A DNA stretch of 48,613 nucleotides from CAYXZR01 sp964470025 (GCA_964470025.1 CAYXZR010000005.1:1-48613); one strand, 5' to 3'; shown: positions 32,284 to 40,923, counted from the first letter of the stretch. A program made the numbers and translations. Notes: generated from the sequence alone by a model not told the origin.

Positions 32284-32637
32284 ATGTTTGCGCGAAAATA
32301 CAGAATAGTTCGCGCCAGCGATTTTGCAAAAATTGCTTCATCACGGCAGTGTTTTTTTGCGCCTTACTTCACCCTAAAGCTTCGTGAAAACAACCTGCCC
32401 TACTCTCGCTACGCAGTTGTAGTTTCCAATAAAATTAGCAAAAAAGCCACGGTAAGAAACAAGTTAAAGCGAAAACTTCGCGAAAACCTTAAGCAACTAC
32501 ATCCTCAAATGAAACCTGGTCATGACATAGTCATTTATGCCAAATTTAAGGCACAGGATGCCGATAAAGCAGTAATTCAGGAGTTCATCAAAAAAGGACT
32601 ACAACAGTTACAAGTAATCACCCTGGAACATGTTTAA
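32284..32637 (+). CDS. rnpA: Ribonuclease P protein component
   Basis: The protein part of RNase P, which trims the 5' ends of tRNA precursors. The 117-residue sequence has YRIVRASDFAKIA at the start and the RNA-binding signature region KATVRNKLKRKLRENL. VVVSNKISKKA is the family's central strand. It overlaps yidD by 8 bases. The RNase P RNA gene is not in the window. Confidence 0.95.
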   Translation: MFARKYRIVRASDFAKIASSRQCFFAPYFTLKLRENNLPYSRYAVVVSNKISKKATVRNKLKRKLRENLKQLHPQMKPGHDIVIYAKFKAQDADKAVIQEFIKKGLQQLQVITLEHV

Positions 32638-32887
32638 CAGGGTACACAGCTTCTCAAAATGGCTAATCTTAAAGCTTATTAGGCTGTATCAAAAAACCAT
32701 TTCTCCTGATCACGGCATATTCAAACATACGTTCAAAAATGGATATTGTAGATTTTATCCAACATGCTCAGAATACGGCTATCAATCAATCGAAAAACAT
32801 GGCATACTAAAGGGCAGTATTCTTGCAATCAAAAGAATTATCCGCTGCAATCCCTGGAATAAGGGCGGACACGACCCAATTCCCTAA
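32630..32887 (+). CDS. yidD: Membrane-protein insertion factor YidD
   Basis: A small 85-residue protein that helps YidC insert membrane proteins. The family core is clear: LIRLYQKTISPDHG, then CRFYPTCSEYGYQSIEKHG with its conserved Cys residues, and RIIRCNPWNKGGHDPIP. The start overlaps the end of rnpA. An amphipathic N-terminal helix (KWLILKLIRLY) likely holds it to the membrane face. Confidence 0.95.
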   Translation: MFNRVHSFSKWLILKLIRLYQKTISPDHGIFKHTFKNGYCRFYPTCSEYGYQSIEKHGILKGSILAIKRIIRCNPWNKGGHDPIP

Positions 32888-32916
32888 TTTAGTAGCACTA
32901 ACCAAATAAAACACCT

Positions 32917-33678
32917 ATGAAACAAGGATTATTTTTCACCCTATTAGAACAACCAATCATTAACCTACTGGTGCTCTTGATAGCCATTATCCCTGGTAAT
33001 GATATCGGATTAGCAATTATTGCATTAACCGTAATAATTAAACTACTTCTTCACCCATTGATGGGTAAGTCGCTTAAGAACCAAAAGGCATTACAGGAAA
33101 TTCAACCAAAACTAGAGGAAATCAAGAAAAAATATGCCGACAACAAAGAAGCTCAAGCCCAAGCAATGATGAAGCTATACAAGGATGAAAAAATTAACCC
33201 CCTATCATCATGCCTCCCGCTTCTTATTCAACTACCTATCCTACTTGCAGTATTTAGAGTATTTCAAAACGGCCTAAACAATGAGTCATTACAATATCTC
33301 TATACCTTCATCCCAAATCCTCAAACCATAAACCCAATCGCCTTTGGCTTTGTTAACATGGCCGAACCAAATGTCGTTCTAGCCGTACTAGCAGGTGCTG
33401 CCCAATTCTTCCAAGCAAAAATGATGAACACCAAGAAAGCTCCGAAAAAAGCAGGCGAAGGCGCAAAAGACGAAAATATGATGGCAGCGATGAACAAACA
33501 AATGCTCTACTTCATGCCAGCATTGACTATCATTATCGGTGTTAGCTTACCTGCAGGCCTTACCTTATACTGGTTTGTCCTAACACTGCTAACTATCGTT
33601 CAACAGTATTTCCTATTTCGAAAAAAAGACGATAATAACGAACAACCACCTCAAATAATTGAAGGTGAAAAGGCGTAA
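32917..33678 (+). CDS. yidC: Membrane-protein insertase YidC/OxaA
   Basis: A 253-residue insertase of the short type, without the large exported domain of Gram-negative YidC. It has five helices, the positively charged hairpin after the second helix segment (KSLKNQKALQEIQPKLEEIKKKY starts about residue 51) and the LPLLIQLPILLAVFRVF stretch (about 99-115). The Gly/Lys insert around residues 170-180 is a cytoplasmic loop. No lipobox is present at the N-terminus, unlike many Gram-positive forms. It lies 29 bases after yidD. Confidence 0.94.
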   Translation: MKQGLFFTLLEQPIINLLVLLIAIIPGNDIGLAIIALTVIIKLLLHPLMGKSLKNQKALQEIQPKLEEIKKKYADNKEAQAQAMMKLYKDEKINPLSSCLPLLIQLPILLAVFRVFQNGLNNESLQYLYTFIPNPQTINPIAFGFVNMAEPNVVLAVLAGAAQFFQAKMMNTKKAPKKAGEGAKDENMMAAMNKQMLYFMPALTIIIGVSLPAGLTLYWFVLTLLTIVQQYFLFRKKDDNNEQPPQIIEGEKA

Positions 33679-33698
33679 CTCTATAAGCGCCAAAAACT

Positions 33699-33968
33699 AT
33701 GAAGGCGCAGCAATTTCACAAGCTCCCTGTATACACCCAATTAGGAAGCTACCTCGGAAAGATAGTTGATATTAAATATGATCAAACAAAAAACCCCGAA
33801 CTTTACTTTGTAAAAGTCGGGTTTTTTAAAAATCCTCTTGCCCAAACACTACAAATTCACTCCTCACAAGTGATACGCATCACGGACAAAAAAATGATTG
33901 TCAAAGACACCCTTACGCCCACAGTCGACAAAATAAAAAGTGCAAAAATTGCACTCGCAAATGACTAA
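33699..33968 (+). CDS. PRC-barrel-like small protein
   Basis: An 89-residue protein whose pattern LPVYTQLGSYLGKIVDI, then YFVKVG and IHSSQVIRITDKKMIVKD fits a PRC-barrel, a small beta fold found in ribosome-maturation and photosynthetic proteins. The function is unknown. It is the last gene of the rpmH operon, 20 bases after yidC, and faces the convergent kinase-like gene 16 bases away. A terminator-like hairpin lies inside its coding region (33788-33827). Confidence 0.6.
   Translation: MKAQQFHKLPVYTQLGSYLGKIVDIKYDQTKNPELYFVKVGFFKNPLAQTLQIHSSQVIRITDKKMIVKDTLTPTVDKIKSAKIALAND
33788..33827. terminator. Terminator-like hairpin inside the PRC-protein gene
   Basis: AAAAAA-C-CCCG (33788-33798) pairs with CGGG-TTTTTT (33818-33827), with an inner stem of ACTTT/AAAGT type, giving about 15 pairs with one-base bulges. 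There are A and T runs on both sides, so it could act on either strand. Confidence 0.5.
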
Positions 33969-33991
33969 TTAAGTTTTCACAAACCTAATTA
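33966..33991. terminator. AT-rich hairpin between convergent genes
   Basis: TAATTAAGTTT (33966-33976) and AAACCTAATTA (33981-33991) pair with one mismatch. It has few G:C pairs and is a weak terminator candidate. Confidence 0.35.
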
Positions 33992-34749
33992 AACCGTCTA
34001 TTTCTACCTACAACTAAGTTAAGCTGTTTTTCTGCAACAGTAACAGTTAGCGGTGGTCTAAGCACTTTCTGCCCTTCAGTTACTACTGATGCCGTTTCTC
34101 GACTTCTCAAAACAACATGATCACATGGAATAATTGTTGGCCGAGAAAATCGCTTTTTAAACCAGCCAGAAACCATTGGATCAATCACTACTTCGACTTT
34201 TCCATCTTTTGGATTACCAAAACGAAGCTTATTTTCTACCGCGTTAAGTTGTGGCTGCAAGTTATACAGAGCAATCTTATTGCGCTTAGGATCCGCGGTA
34301 AGAACATACTTCTTCTGGCACTCAATACTTACATGACCTTCTCGAATCTCAAGACTTGTAAGAAAATAATGGTCATTCACTTTGCCCAAGTCCACCTTCT
34401 CGACAATTCGCGCAGCAAGAACATCGCAGGCTTTTTCACCGTTTGGAATTCCCAGCAGCTCATGAATTGTCGCATCTGGCCCAACCGGTATAAAACCAAC
34501 TACCACCGAGTTGCTATGTGGGGCAATGAGATTAATAATTTGACTAAGCGTCTTGTCATCACCAACTGCAACCACAGTAGTAATGCCACTGAGTATTTCA
34601 TCAGCAAGCACCTCAGAGATATTTCTCAAAGGAGACATACGAAAAATTTTTCCACCAATTCCTAAATCAGTAATTCGAGTTTCAATTCGAGCAACCTGCG
34701 AGGAAAAACGTTTCGCGTTTAAAAAAGAATCGTAAAGATACAAGTACAT
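33985..34749 (-). CDS. Diacylglycerol/lipid kinase-like protein with degenerate motif
   Basis: A 254-residue protein with the layout of a bacterial lipid kinase (YegS/DgkB type). VVAVGDDKTLSQIINLI (about 59-75) lies where these kinases have G-G-D-G-T, and GFIPVGPDATIHELLGIP (about 84-101) where they have a P-x-G-T-x-N loop. The C-terminal beta domain has VTEGQKVLRPPLTVTV in place of the usual D-G-E stretch. Only one Gly of the nucleotide loop and the central Asp remain, so catalysis may be lost or altered. It lies 21 bases after the bactofilin gene on the same strand. A binding or regulatory role is possible. Confidence 0.6.
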   Translation of the reverse strand: MYLYLYDSFLNAKRFSSQVARIETRITDLGIGGKIFRMSPLRNISEVLADEILSGITTVVAVGDDKTLSQIINLIAPHSNSVVVGFIPVGPDATIHELLGIPNGEKACDVLAARIVEKVDLGKVNDHYFLTSLEIREGHVSIECQKKYVLTADPKRNKIALYNLQPQLNAVENKLRFGNPKDGKVEVVIDPMVSGWFKKRFSRPTIIPCDHVVLRSRETASVVTEGQKVLRPPLTVTVAEKQLNLVVGRNRRFN

Positions 34750-34770
34750 AAAAAAAATCCAGCAAAAAAG

Positions 34771-35190
34771 CTATTTCACTTTTTCTGGAGTTGGCTGCGG
34801 ATCTTTAGCCTTTACAGCTTCCGCCTTTACTTCTTTTGATTTTTTTAATTGACCAACCTGGCACTTACCATGGACCACAGCACCAGAAGCCATAACTAAA
34901 ATTGAAGCCTTAATATCACCAAACACTTTTGCAGATTCAGTCAATTCAAGCGCGCCGTCAACTTTTACATTACCCTGCACTTCACCTGCAAGCACAGCGT
35001 TTGCTGCATCTACATTTGCAAAGATTCTACCGTTTTGCCCTAGTCGTAAATCACGCTCAGTAATAAGACGACCAGACACTACTCCTTCGATAATAATATC
35101 ACCTGCCGCGACAAAATCCCCTTCGACTTTAACCGATGGTCCAATTACTGTTTCTATTTCATCGCCACGATGCTCTTCTTTTTTGAACAT
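34771..35190 (-). CDS. Bactofilin (polymer-forming cytoskeletal protein)
   Basis: A 139-residue bactofilin. These proteins form filaments from a beta-helix of repeated short strands and often organise cell shape or wall synthesis. The core (about 15-112) shows the stacked pattern: VKVEGDFVAAGDIIIEGVVSG, then GRIFANVDAANAVLAGEVQG and AKVFGDIKASILVMASGAVVHG. The Lys/Glu/Pro tail after residue 115 is disordered. It is upstream of and probably co-transcribed with the lipid-kinase-like gene. Confidence 0.9.
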   Translation of the reverse strand: MFKKEEHRGDEIETVIGPSVKVEGDFVAAGDIIIEGVVSGRLITERDLRLGQNGRIFANVDAANAVLAGEVQGNVKVDGALELTESAKVFGDIKASILVMASGAVVHGKCQVGQLKKSKEVKAEAVKAKDPQPTPEKVK

Positions 35191-35302
35191 AATTTGTGTA
35201 CATTTAAAAGCTTAGTTTCTACTTGCATTGTATCCCCAAAAATAGGCTATGTCAACGCAAAATCACAATTTAAAAAGCACCTACAATAAAACAACGTGGG
35301 TC

Positions 35303-35331
35303 TTGCAATTCACAGCAAGATATGGTATAGT
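35303..35331 (+). promoter_or_regulatory. rpsT promoter
   Basis: TTGCAA (35303-35308), 17-base spacer, TATAGT (35326-35331), about 60 bases before the start codon. Confidence 0.6.
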
Positions 35332-35392
35332 CCCAACCAGTTACATCACACGCCCGTGATATAATCAACTCTAAAGCAGATTACAATCAATC

Positions 35393-35662
35393 ATGCCAGT
35401 AAAAAAATCAGCATTTAAAGCATTGCGACAAACGGCAAAACGCACTCTTCGAAACAAGAAACACACTTCAGATATCACTGCAGTCGTACGAAAAGTTCGA
35501 AAATCAATCAGTGCAAATGACCAAAAATCAGCAAGCGAATTACTTGCAAGCGCAGTGAAAAAAATTGACAAAGCTACTCAAAAAGGAGCTCTCAAGAAAA
35601 ACACTGCGGCTCGCAAAAAATCACGACTTGCCAAAGCTGTGAACGCAATCACAAAAAAATAA
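35393..35662 (+). CDS. rpsT: Ribosomal protein bS20
   Basis: An 89-residue, highly basic protein. PVKKSAFKALRQTAKRTLRN at the start, KSISANDQKSASELLASAVKKI in the middle and KKNTAARKKSRLAKAVNAI at the end are the family's landmarks. It is a single-gene unit with its own promoter and a strong terminator 8 bases after the stop, and lies between the divergent bactofilin gene and the convergent holA gene. Confidence 0.96.
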   Translation: MPVKKSAFKALRQTAKRTLRNKKHTSDITAVVRKVRKSISANDQKSASELLASAVKKIDKATQKGALKKNTAARKKSRLAKAVNAITKK

Positions 35663-35668
35663 TGCATA

Positions 35669-35708
35669 TAAAAATCGACTCACTTCCTAGGAGTCGATTT
35701 TTATTTTT
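35669..35708. terminator. Bidirectional terminator after rpsT
   Basis: AAAATCGACTC (35671-35681) pairs with GAGTCGATTTT (35691-35701) over a nine-base loop; T-rich sequence follows. It also faces the end of holA. Confidence 0.85.
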
Positions 35709-35715
35709 CAAAAAA

Positions 35716-36681
35716 CTAAACTGTGAGCACCAGTAAATCAAAAAGTAGCTCTGGGTGTTGCTCACCATGCTTGAGCCGATAATCAATATCAAAAAGTCGT
35801 TGATAGAGTCGAGAAATATCTGAATCTGAAAAAGAACGAGCCTTAGCTAGAGCTTTCTTGGAAACAAACGGATGCAATCCTGATTTTTTAGCCACATCAT
35901 GATGAGAAGTGGTAGCTTCTTGCTCAATCAAGCTAACCACACTACCCAGAGTACGAGTATGCCATGCAATTTTTGAAACAAGCTCTGTTGGATGCATGCC
36001 TAAAGCAAGCTGCTGTGAAACTAACTGCAAAGCTTTTTTTCTGTCACGATTACCAATAGCATCAGTGAGCTCAAAAATAGCATCTGACAACTCACCAACC
36101 ACGAGCTCGGATACAGCAGCCTGATTAATTGACTCACCAGTGCTATAAGCAAGTAGCTTATCAATTTCAGACGACAGTCGCCATAAGTCTGCACCGATCA
36201 TATTAGCAAGCATCGCAACTGCAGGAGCATCAATAGCTCCACCACGACGGCTCACCTCCTGTGTAATCCAATCAGGAATCTGTGATAAGGTAAGTGGAGC
36301 ATACTCTTCTACATGCTTCTGATTTTTAAAAAATTTCTCTAACTCCCCTGTCTTAGCTTTCTTCTTACCACCCTTCTCTTGCCACACCACGGCTATCACC
36401 GAATCGTTTGCTGCAACTTTTTCAAAAAGACGTAGGAGTTCTTTGGTAGCGCTAGAAATTTTTTTATTATCCAACAATGAAGATAAAATCACCAACCGTT
36501 TTTCCGCCAAAAACGGTGGTGTGCTGACTGCCACTTCTACTTCAGAAATATCTGCCTTCTGTGCATCAATTCGAGCAATATTTAAGCCAGACGTATCATA
36601 ATCAGCACGAAATTTCACTTCAAATGAAGCGATTCGTTGCAAGGCTCGAAATGTGTCAGCTCCATGCAAATACAGCAGCAT
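35716..36681 (-). CDS. holA: DNA polymerase III delta subunit
   Basis: A 321-residue clamp-loader subunit. The N-terminal MLLYLHGADTFRALQRI and LAEKRLVILSSLLDN match the family, as does the LWRLSSEIDKLLAYS stretch in the middle (about 175-189) and the collar-domain LRLKHGEQHPE-like end. Delta opens the beta clamp so that it can be loaded on DNA. The holA-rpsT convergence is common in bacteria. Confidence 0.9.
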   Translation of the reverse strand: MLLYLHGADTFRALQRIASFEVKFRADYDTSGLNIARIDAQKADISEVEVAVSTPPFLAEKRLVILSSLLDNKKISSATKELLRLFEKVAANDSVIAVVWQEKGGKKKAKTGELEKFFKNQKHVEEYAPLTLSQIPDWITQEVSRRGGAIDAPAVAMLANMIGADLWRLSSEIDKLLAYSTGESINQAAVSELVVGELSDAIFELTDAIGNRDRKKALQLVSQQLALGMHPTELVSKIAWHTRTLGSVVSLIEQEATTSHHDVAKKSGLHPFVSKKALAKARSFSDSDISRLYQRLFDIDYRLKHGEQHPELLFDLLVLTV

Positions 36682-36740
36682 ATACTCTTAGTACATATAA
36701 GTACTCATACTATAGAAAGATTCTCACTAGCAGTCAATTA

Positions 36741-36780
36741 TATATAAAAAGGCCGAAACACATTTGTGTCTCGGCCAAAA
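36741..36780 (-). terminator. Terminator of the 36.8-37.4 kb gene
   Basis: GGCCGA (36751-36756) pairs with TCGGCC (36771-36776) and an inner ACAC/TGTG-type stem continues the hairpin. On the minus strand it is followed by a T run (plus-strand 36746-36750). Confidence 0.8.
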
Positions 36781-36791
36781 AAGTACTGTGC

Positions 36792-37367
36792 TCAGGAAAC
36801 CACGCAGAGCTTACCTTCTTCAAGCTCAAGTCGGGAGTTGTCATCTTGGAAATCAGCGACGCAAAGCACGTCAATAGTCGTGGGATTGTCACCGGGATTA
36901 TCCCAAAGATAAACCCCATCCCAGGCGCGGTTGTCGAAAAACGAACAAACGGCTAAGTAGAGGGCCTCGTCGCAAGTGAACGGTTGAAGATCATCTCCAA
37001 ACTCAAACACTGCATACATGTGGTAAAAGTCTCGGTGACCCTTGGTCGACTCGTGCTCAATCCAGGCAGCAGTTATTATCATGCCATGATCAAGCATTGA
37101 GCGAAACGCCGGCGCCACGCAGATAGCCATTTTGTTGCAGCGGAATAGCTGCGTTCCTTTTTGCTCGCGCGGGTTGGGTCCGGAAATCCTCTCAGAGACA
37201 TCAAGACCGTTCGGATCGACACAGTAGACGCCTTTATGAATCTCCTTAACACTCACTCCAGGAAAGTTTTTGGGGTTTGTGATGCGCACATGCCACATCA
37301 CCGATTTATCTAGGTTTATCGGGCCACTCATTAGAGTGCGTTTTTTGGTGCTCGGGGCAGGAATCAT
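36792..37367 (-). CDS. Unrecognised soluble protein in a self-contained unit
   Basis: A protein of 191 residues from ATG 37367. An AGGAG ribosome binding site (37381-37377) lies 9 bases before it and decides the start; an in-frame GTG farther upstream (37445) has no such site. No signal peptide or membrane helix is present. The sequence has SVMWHVRITNPKNFPG, several Cys (about seven in all), a mid-protein MIITAAWIEHES stretch and an acidic beta-rich end. I cannot name a family. It has a near-consensus promoter, a strong ribosome site and its own terminator, and parts look GC-richer than neighbouring genes (34 of 60 bases at 37141-37200), so it may be an acquired gene. Confidence 0.65.
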   Translation of the reverse strand: MIPAPSTKKRTLMSGPINLDKSVMWHVRITNPKNFPGVSVKEIHKGVYCVDPNGLDVSERISGPNPREQKGTQLFRCNKMAICVAPAFRSMLDHGMIITAAWIEHESTKGHRDFYHMYAVFEFGDDLQPFTCDEALYLAVCSFFDNRAWDGVYLWDNPGDNPTTIDVLCVADFQDDNSRLELEEGKLCVVS

Positions 37368-37473
37368 CACTATATTCTCCTGAAAAAATTTGGCTGATGC
37401 TATGCGCCTTTTTAGAAAAATAGCTAAATTTTGCCAAAAAGACACATATCATCATTGAAATGAACGATACAAT

Positions 37474-37502
37474 ATAATAACATAAATAATAATTAATGTC
37501 AA
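37474..37502 (-). promoter_or_regulatory. Promoter of the 36.8-37.4 kb gene
   Basis: On the minus strand TTGACA (37502-37497), 17-base spacer, TATTAT (37479-37474). The 5' leader is about 100 bases long. Confidence 0.75.
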
Positions 37503-37550
37503 CAAAAAAGAGGCTATAAACCTCTTTTTTAATCAACTATTTATCCCACT

Positions 37551-40313
37551 CTAATGAAGCTCTCCCCAGCTCATCCCCGACTCTATGGTTACCTCTACTG
37601 GCGCTTCTAGTTCTGACACAGCCTGCATTTGTTCTTGTACAAAAGCAGCCACTGCATCCACCTCACCTGTAGGCACTTCAAAAAGTAGTTCATCGTGTAC
37701 TTGTAGCAGCATTTTACTAGTAGTAGAAACTTTCGCGAGCTTCTTATGGATCTCAATCATTGCTAGTTTGAGCAAATCAGCTGCTGTTCCTTGAATAGGG
37801 TGGTTGATCGCCGCACGCTCAGCCGCCGCACGCATCGCCGGCATAGATGCATTAATCTCCGGCACATACCGACGTCTGCCAAAAAATGTCTCAACATATC
37901 CTTTATCTCTTGCCATTTCTTTAACCTCTTCCAAAAAATCAGCCACACCACTATAAATCTCAAAATATTTTTTTATAAATTCTGAAGCTTGTTGACGCGA
38001 AATACCTGCAACAGCTGCCAAACCTACTGGGCCTTGTCCATAAATAATTCCAAAGTTAATTGCCTTTGCCGCATAACGCATTTCCTTAGTCACCGCATCA
38101 AGCGACACATTATTAATTTCAGCTGCAGTTGTCGTATGAATATCCTGCTTATTTTTAAATGCGGCAATCATTTTTTTATCTTTTGCAAGTGACGCGACAA
38201 CACGCAACTCAATTTGTGAATAATCAGCAGACAGTAAGCGTTTCCCGCGCGATGCAATAAATCCCTTACGAATCTCCCTACCCAACTCAGTACGTATTGG
38301 GATGTTTTGCAGGTTTGGATCAGACGAAGATAGTCTACCTGTTGCAGCAACTGTTTGATTGTATGAAGTATGCACTCGACTATTACTATCAACTAACTTA
38401 GGTAGCGAATCAAGATACGTTGATTTTAATTTACTCAACTCTCGAAACTCCATGATCAAATCGATAATCTCATGCTGCCCTTTTAATTTTTCTAACTCAG
38501 ATGCCGCAGTAGAAATTCCCGTCTTTGTTTTTGCCAAACCATCAGTAGGAATTTGTAACCGATCAAAAAGCACTTCCTTGAGCTGTGCTGGTGACGCTAA
38601 GTTAAAATCAATTCCTGCGATATCATACACTTTCTTTTCAATTCGCTGAATCTTACTCGTGACACTCTTTCCCATCTTTCTCATAAAATCAACATCAAGT
38701 AAAATTCCTTCTCGCTCCATGCTAGCTAGCACCGGAATTAATGGCACCTCGATTGTCTCTAGTAACTCTAGATTAGTAACTTTTTTTATCTCCTTATAAA
38801 GCCGTCCATATAACCGCCAAGTATAATCAGCATCTTCTGCCGCATACCACGCCACCTTATCCAAGGCAACTTCAGTTAATGAAATTTGTGATTTTCCTTT
38901 TCCGATTAGTTCAGTAATTGACTGCATTTGATATCCAAACTCAGTAAATGCAAGGTTGTCCAAACTATGCTGACGCGTACCTGGATTGATAAGATATGAG
39001 GCAATCATCGTATCAAACACAATTCCTTCTAAATTAATTCCATACGACTGTAATGCAAGTAAATCAAACTTGATATTGTGCCCAACTTTATGCACCCTGG
39101 GATCTTCAAGAATAGTTTTTATCTCAGCAATTTGTTTTTGCTTAACATAAATAATATCTTTTTTACCATGAGCAACTGGCAAATAATATGCTTCACCGTC
39201 TTTCCAAGAAAAACTCATACCAAGCAGCGCGTCAGTAAGTGGATCGAGGCCAGAAGTCTCGGTATCAAGAGCAAACAATTTTTGCTTCTTAAGCTCTGCA
39301 ACAAACTGCTTCCACGCTTGTTCATCGTTTACCAAAATATAGCCATCGTGTTTTTTTTGCTCAACAACTTTTTCACGTGTTCCTCCAAAATCAAAACCAG
39401 ATTGCTCTGGAGCACTATCCAGCTGCAACTCTTTAGGAAGCTTTGCAATCAATGACTTAAACTGCAACTCTTGAAACAGTGGCAACACATCTTCAAGGTA
39501 GTAGCCATCAACAGCCGCGTCTTGTAAGTTAAAATCAATCGGCACATCATCAACCAGTGTCACCAACTTCTTAGAAAGAAGCGCATCTTTCTTGCTCTCG
39601 GTAAGAAGTTTTTTAGTTCGTTCTTTAATTTTTTCTGAATCTAGATTGTTATAAATTTCTTCAAGCGTTCCAAAATCATTAAGCAACGCAATTGCACCTT
39701 TCTCACCTATTCCACGCACACCAGGAATATTGTCAGAAGGATCACCACGAAGTGCTTTGTAATCAATAATCTGCTCAGGGGTTAAACCATCAAATTTTTT
39801 CTGCACTTCATCGCGATCAAACAAAAGTGTATCTGAAATCCCCTTCTGCATGCGCGCGACTTTGGTGTTATCGTCAACTAATTGCAAAAGATCCATATCA
39901 CCGGTAAAAACAATCGACTCGATCTGTTCCACATTTTTATCACGCACCAATGTCGCGATCACATCATCAGCCTCATATCCTTCCATCTCATAAATTGGCA
40001 CATTAAATGCTTCAATCAGCTCATGAATCCGTGGAATCTGATCGTACAGTTCGTCGGCCTGCTTTTCACGAGTACCTTTATATTCCTTGTACTCTTCATG
40101 TCGAAACGTCGGCTTCGGCATATCAAAAGCCACCGCCAAATACTCCGGCCTATAATCTTTCAGCACCTTTAATAGGGTTAACGCAAATCCATATACTGCA
40201 TTGACCACCTCACCATCACGCGTAGTCATCGTAGGTGGTAATGCGTGCCACGCACGATGAATAAGTGCATGACCATCAATAATGACAAATTTTTTCTTCT
40301 TGCTCATAATCAT
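37551..40313 (-). CDS. polA: DNA polymerase I
   Basis: A full-length 920-residue enzyme with three domains. The 5' nuclease (about 1-290) has IDGHALIHRAWHAL and GVRGIGEKGA. The 3'-5' exonuclease (about 325-510) keeps FALDTETSGL, HNIKFDLLAL and YAAEDADYTWRLY, so proofreading is probably active. The polymerase has motif A DYSQIELRVVAS, motif B KAINFGIIYGQG and motif C VHDE. An AAGGTGG ribosome site 7 bases before ATG supports the start; a second ATG is two codons in. It is flanked on both sides by single-gene units of unknown function. Confidence 0.97.
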   Translation of the reverse strand: MIMSKKKKFVIIDGHALIHRAWHALPPTMTTRDGEVVNAVYGFALTLLKVLKDYRPEYLAVAFDMPKPTFRHEEYKEYKGTREKQADELYDQIPRIHELIEAFNVPIYEMEGYEADDVIATLVRDKNVEQIESIVFTGDMDLLQLVDDNTKVARMQKGISDTLLFDRDEVQKKFDGLTPEQIIDYKALRGDPSDNIPGVRGIGEKGAIALLNDFGTLEEIYNNLDSEKIKERTKKLLTESKKDALLSKKLVTLVDDVPIDFNLQDAAVDGYYLEDVLPLFQELQFKSLIAKLPKELQLDSAPEQSGFDFGGTREKVVEQKKHDGYILVNDEQAWKQFVAELKKQKLFALDTETSGLDPLTDALLGMSFSWKDGEAYYLPVAHGKKDIIYVKQKQIAEIKTILEDPRVHKVGHNIKFDLLALQSYGINLEGIVFDTMIASYLINPGTRQHSLDNLAFTEFGYQMQSITELIGKGKSQISLTEVALDKVAWYAAEDADYTWRLYGRLYKEIKKVTNLELLETIEVPLIPVLASMEREGILLDVDFMRKMGKSVTSKIQRIEKKVYDIAGIDFNLASPAQLKEVLFDRLQIPTDGLAKTKTGISTAASELEKLKGQHEIIDLIMEFRELSKLKSTYLDSLPKLVDSNSRVHTSYNQTVAATGRLSSSDPNLQNIPIRTELGREIRKGFIASRGKRLLSADYSQIELRVVASLAKDKKMIAAFKNKQDIHTTTAAEINNVSLDAVTKEMRYAAKAINFGIIYGQGPVGLAAVAGISRQQASEFIKKYFEIYSGVADFLEEVKEMARDKGYVETFFGRRRYVPEINASMPAMRAAAERAAINHPIQGTAADLLKLAMIEIHKKLAKVSTTSKMLLQVHDELLFEVPTGEVDAVAAFVQEQMQAVSELEAPVEVTIESGMSWGELH

Positions 40314-40352
40314 CAGTATACCACCTTATTACACAATGGTCGACATAATAAG

Positions 40353-40381
40353 TTGACAAAATTAGCTAAATTTAGTAAAAA
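40353..40381 (+). promoter_or_regulatory. Promoter of the 40.4 kb gene
   Basis: TTGACA (40353-40358), 17-base spacer, TAAAAA (40376-40381). Confidence 0.6.
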
Positions 40382-40411
40382 GAATACATCAAAAGCAAAG
40401 GAGCTTAAAAA

Positions 40412-40843
40412 ATGCCTGAAACCAGCAGTGGTATCTTCGCAGAAAAGATGAGCGGAGCAATCCAGCTCATTCAAGCACACAACAACAACCCCGCCAACAG
40501 TAACACCCAAGTCGACATGGAGGCATTTCTGAAAAAGCTTCAGGAAGAAGAAGTTAACACGGCAGAAGACCTGAAAACGTGGGACTACCTTCGTCTGAAA
40601 GACGCCGGACTTCCCCGTGAACTTGCTGTGAAAATTGCTGAGGTCTTCGAGGCAGAAGAAGAATCCATCGGAGAACTCCTTGATAAACTTCGCCGCAAAA
40701 TGCTCGACGAGATTGGCAAAGACATAACAACAGCCCGTAACAACATCCTTGAAGCAACTTCGGCGGAAAATCTGACTAGCTTTGGGCTGGACCCTGACAC
40801 TGCCGACACCGTGTCAACCTTAACGAGCAAGCTTTTCGGCTAA
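40412..40843 (+). CDS. Unrecognised helical, acidic protein in a self-contained unit
   Basis: A 143-residue protein with no signal peptide or membrane helix. It looks nearly all alpha-helical, with many Glu, Lys and Leu (for example MEAFLKKLQEEEVNTAEDL), and has a stretch LRLKDAGLPRELAVKIAEVF that resembles a short helical interaction domain (SAM- or HhH-like in pattern only). No family is recognised. An AAAGGAG ribosome site (40397-40403) sits 8 bases before ATG. It has its own promoter and terminator and is divergent from polA. Confidence 0.65.
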   Translation: MPETSSGIFAEKMSGAIQLIQAHNNNPANSNTQVDMEAFLKKLQEEEVNTAEDLKTWDYLRLKDAGLPRELAVKIAEVFEAEEESIGELLDKLRRKMLDEIGKDITTARNNILEATSAENLTSFGLDPDTADTVSTLTSKLFG

Positions 40844-40855
40844 CCATCGACCTTT

Positions 40856-40880
40856 AGCACACAAAAATTGTGTGCTTTTT
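40856..40880 (+). terminator. Terminator of the 40.4 kb gene
   Basis: AGCACACAA (40856-40864) pairs with TTGTGTGCT (40868-40876) over a three-base loop, followed by a T run. Confidence 0.88.
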
Positions 40881-40923
40881 TATTTAAAAATAATCACGTA
40901 TATTTCAGCTGATACTTTAATAA

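Noticed and set aside
34117..34665. Plus-strand reading frame of 182 codons opposite the lipid-kinase-like gene
   Set aside because: The minus-strand protein has recognisable family features and good spacing to bactofilin; the plus-strand product is rich in rare residues and looks like a shadow.
36561..36956. Plus-strand reading frame of 131 codons over the holA start
   Set aside because: It overlaps holA and the terminator of the next gene on the other strand, has no ribosome site and no recognisable domain.
37551..40313. Several plus-strand reading frames of 60-125 codons across polA
   Set aside because: All lie opposite well-conserved polymerase motifs and none has a ribosome site or known domain.
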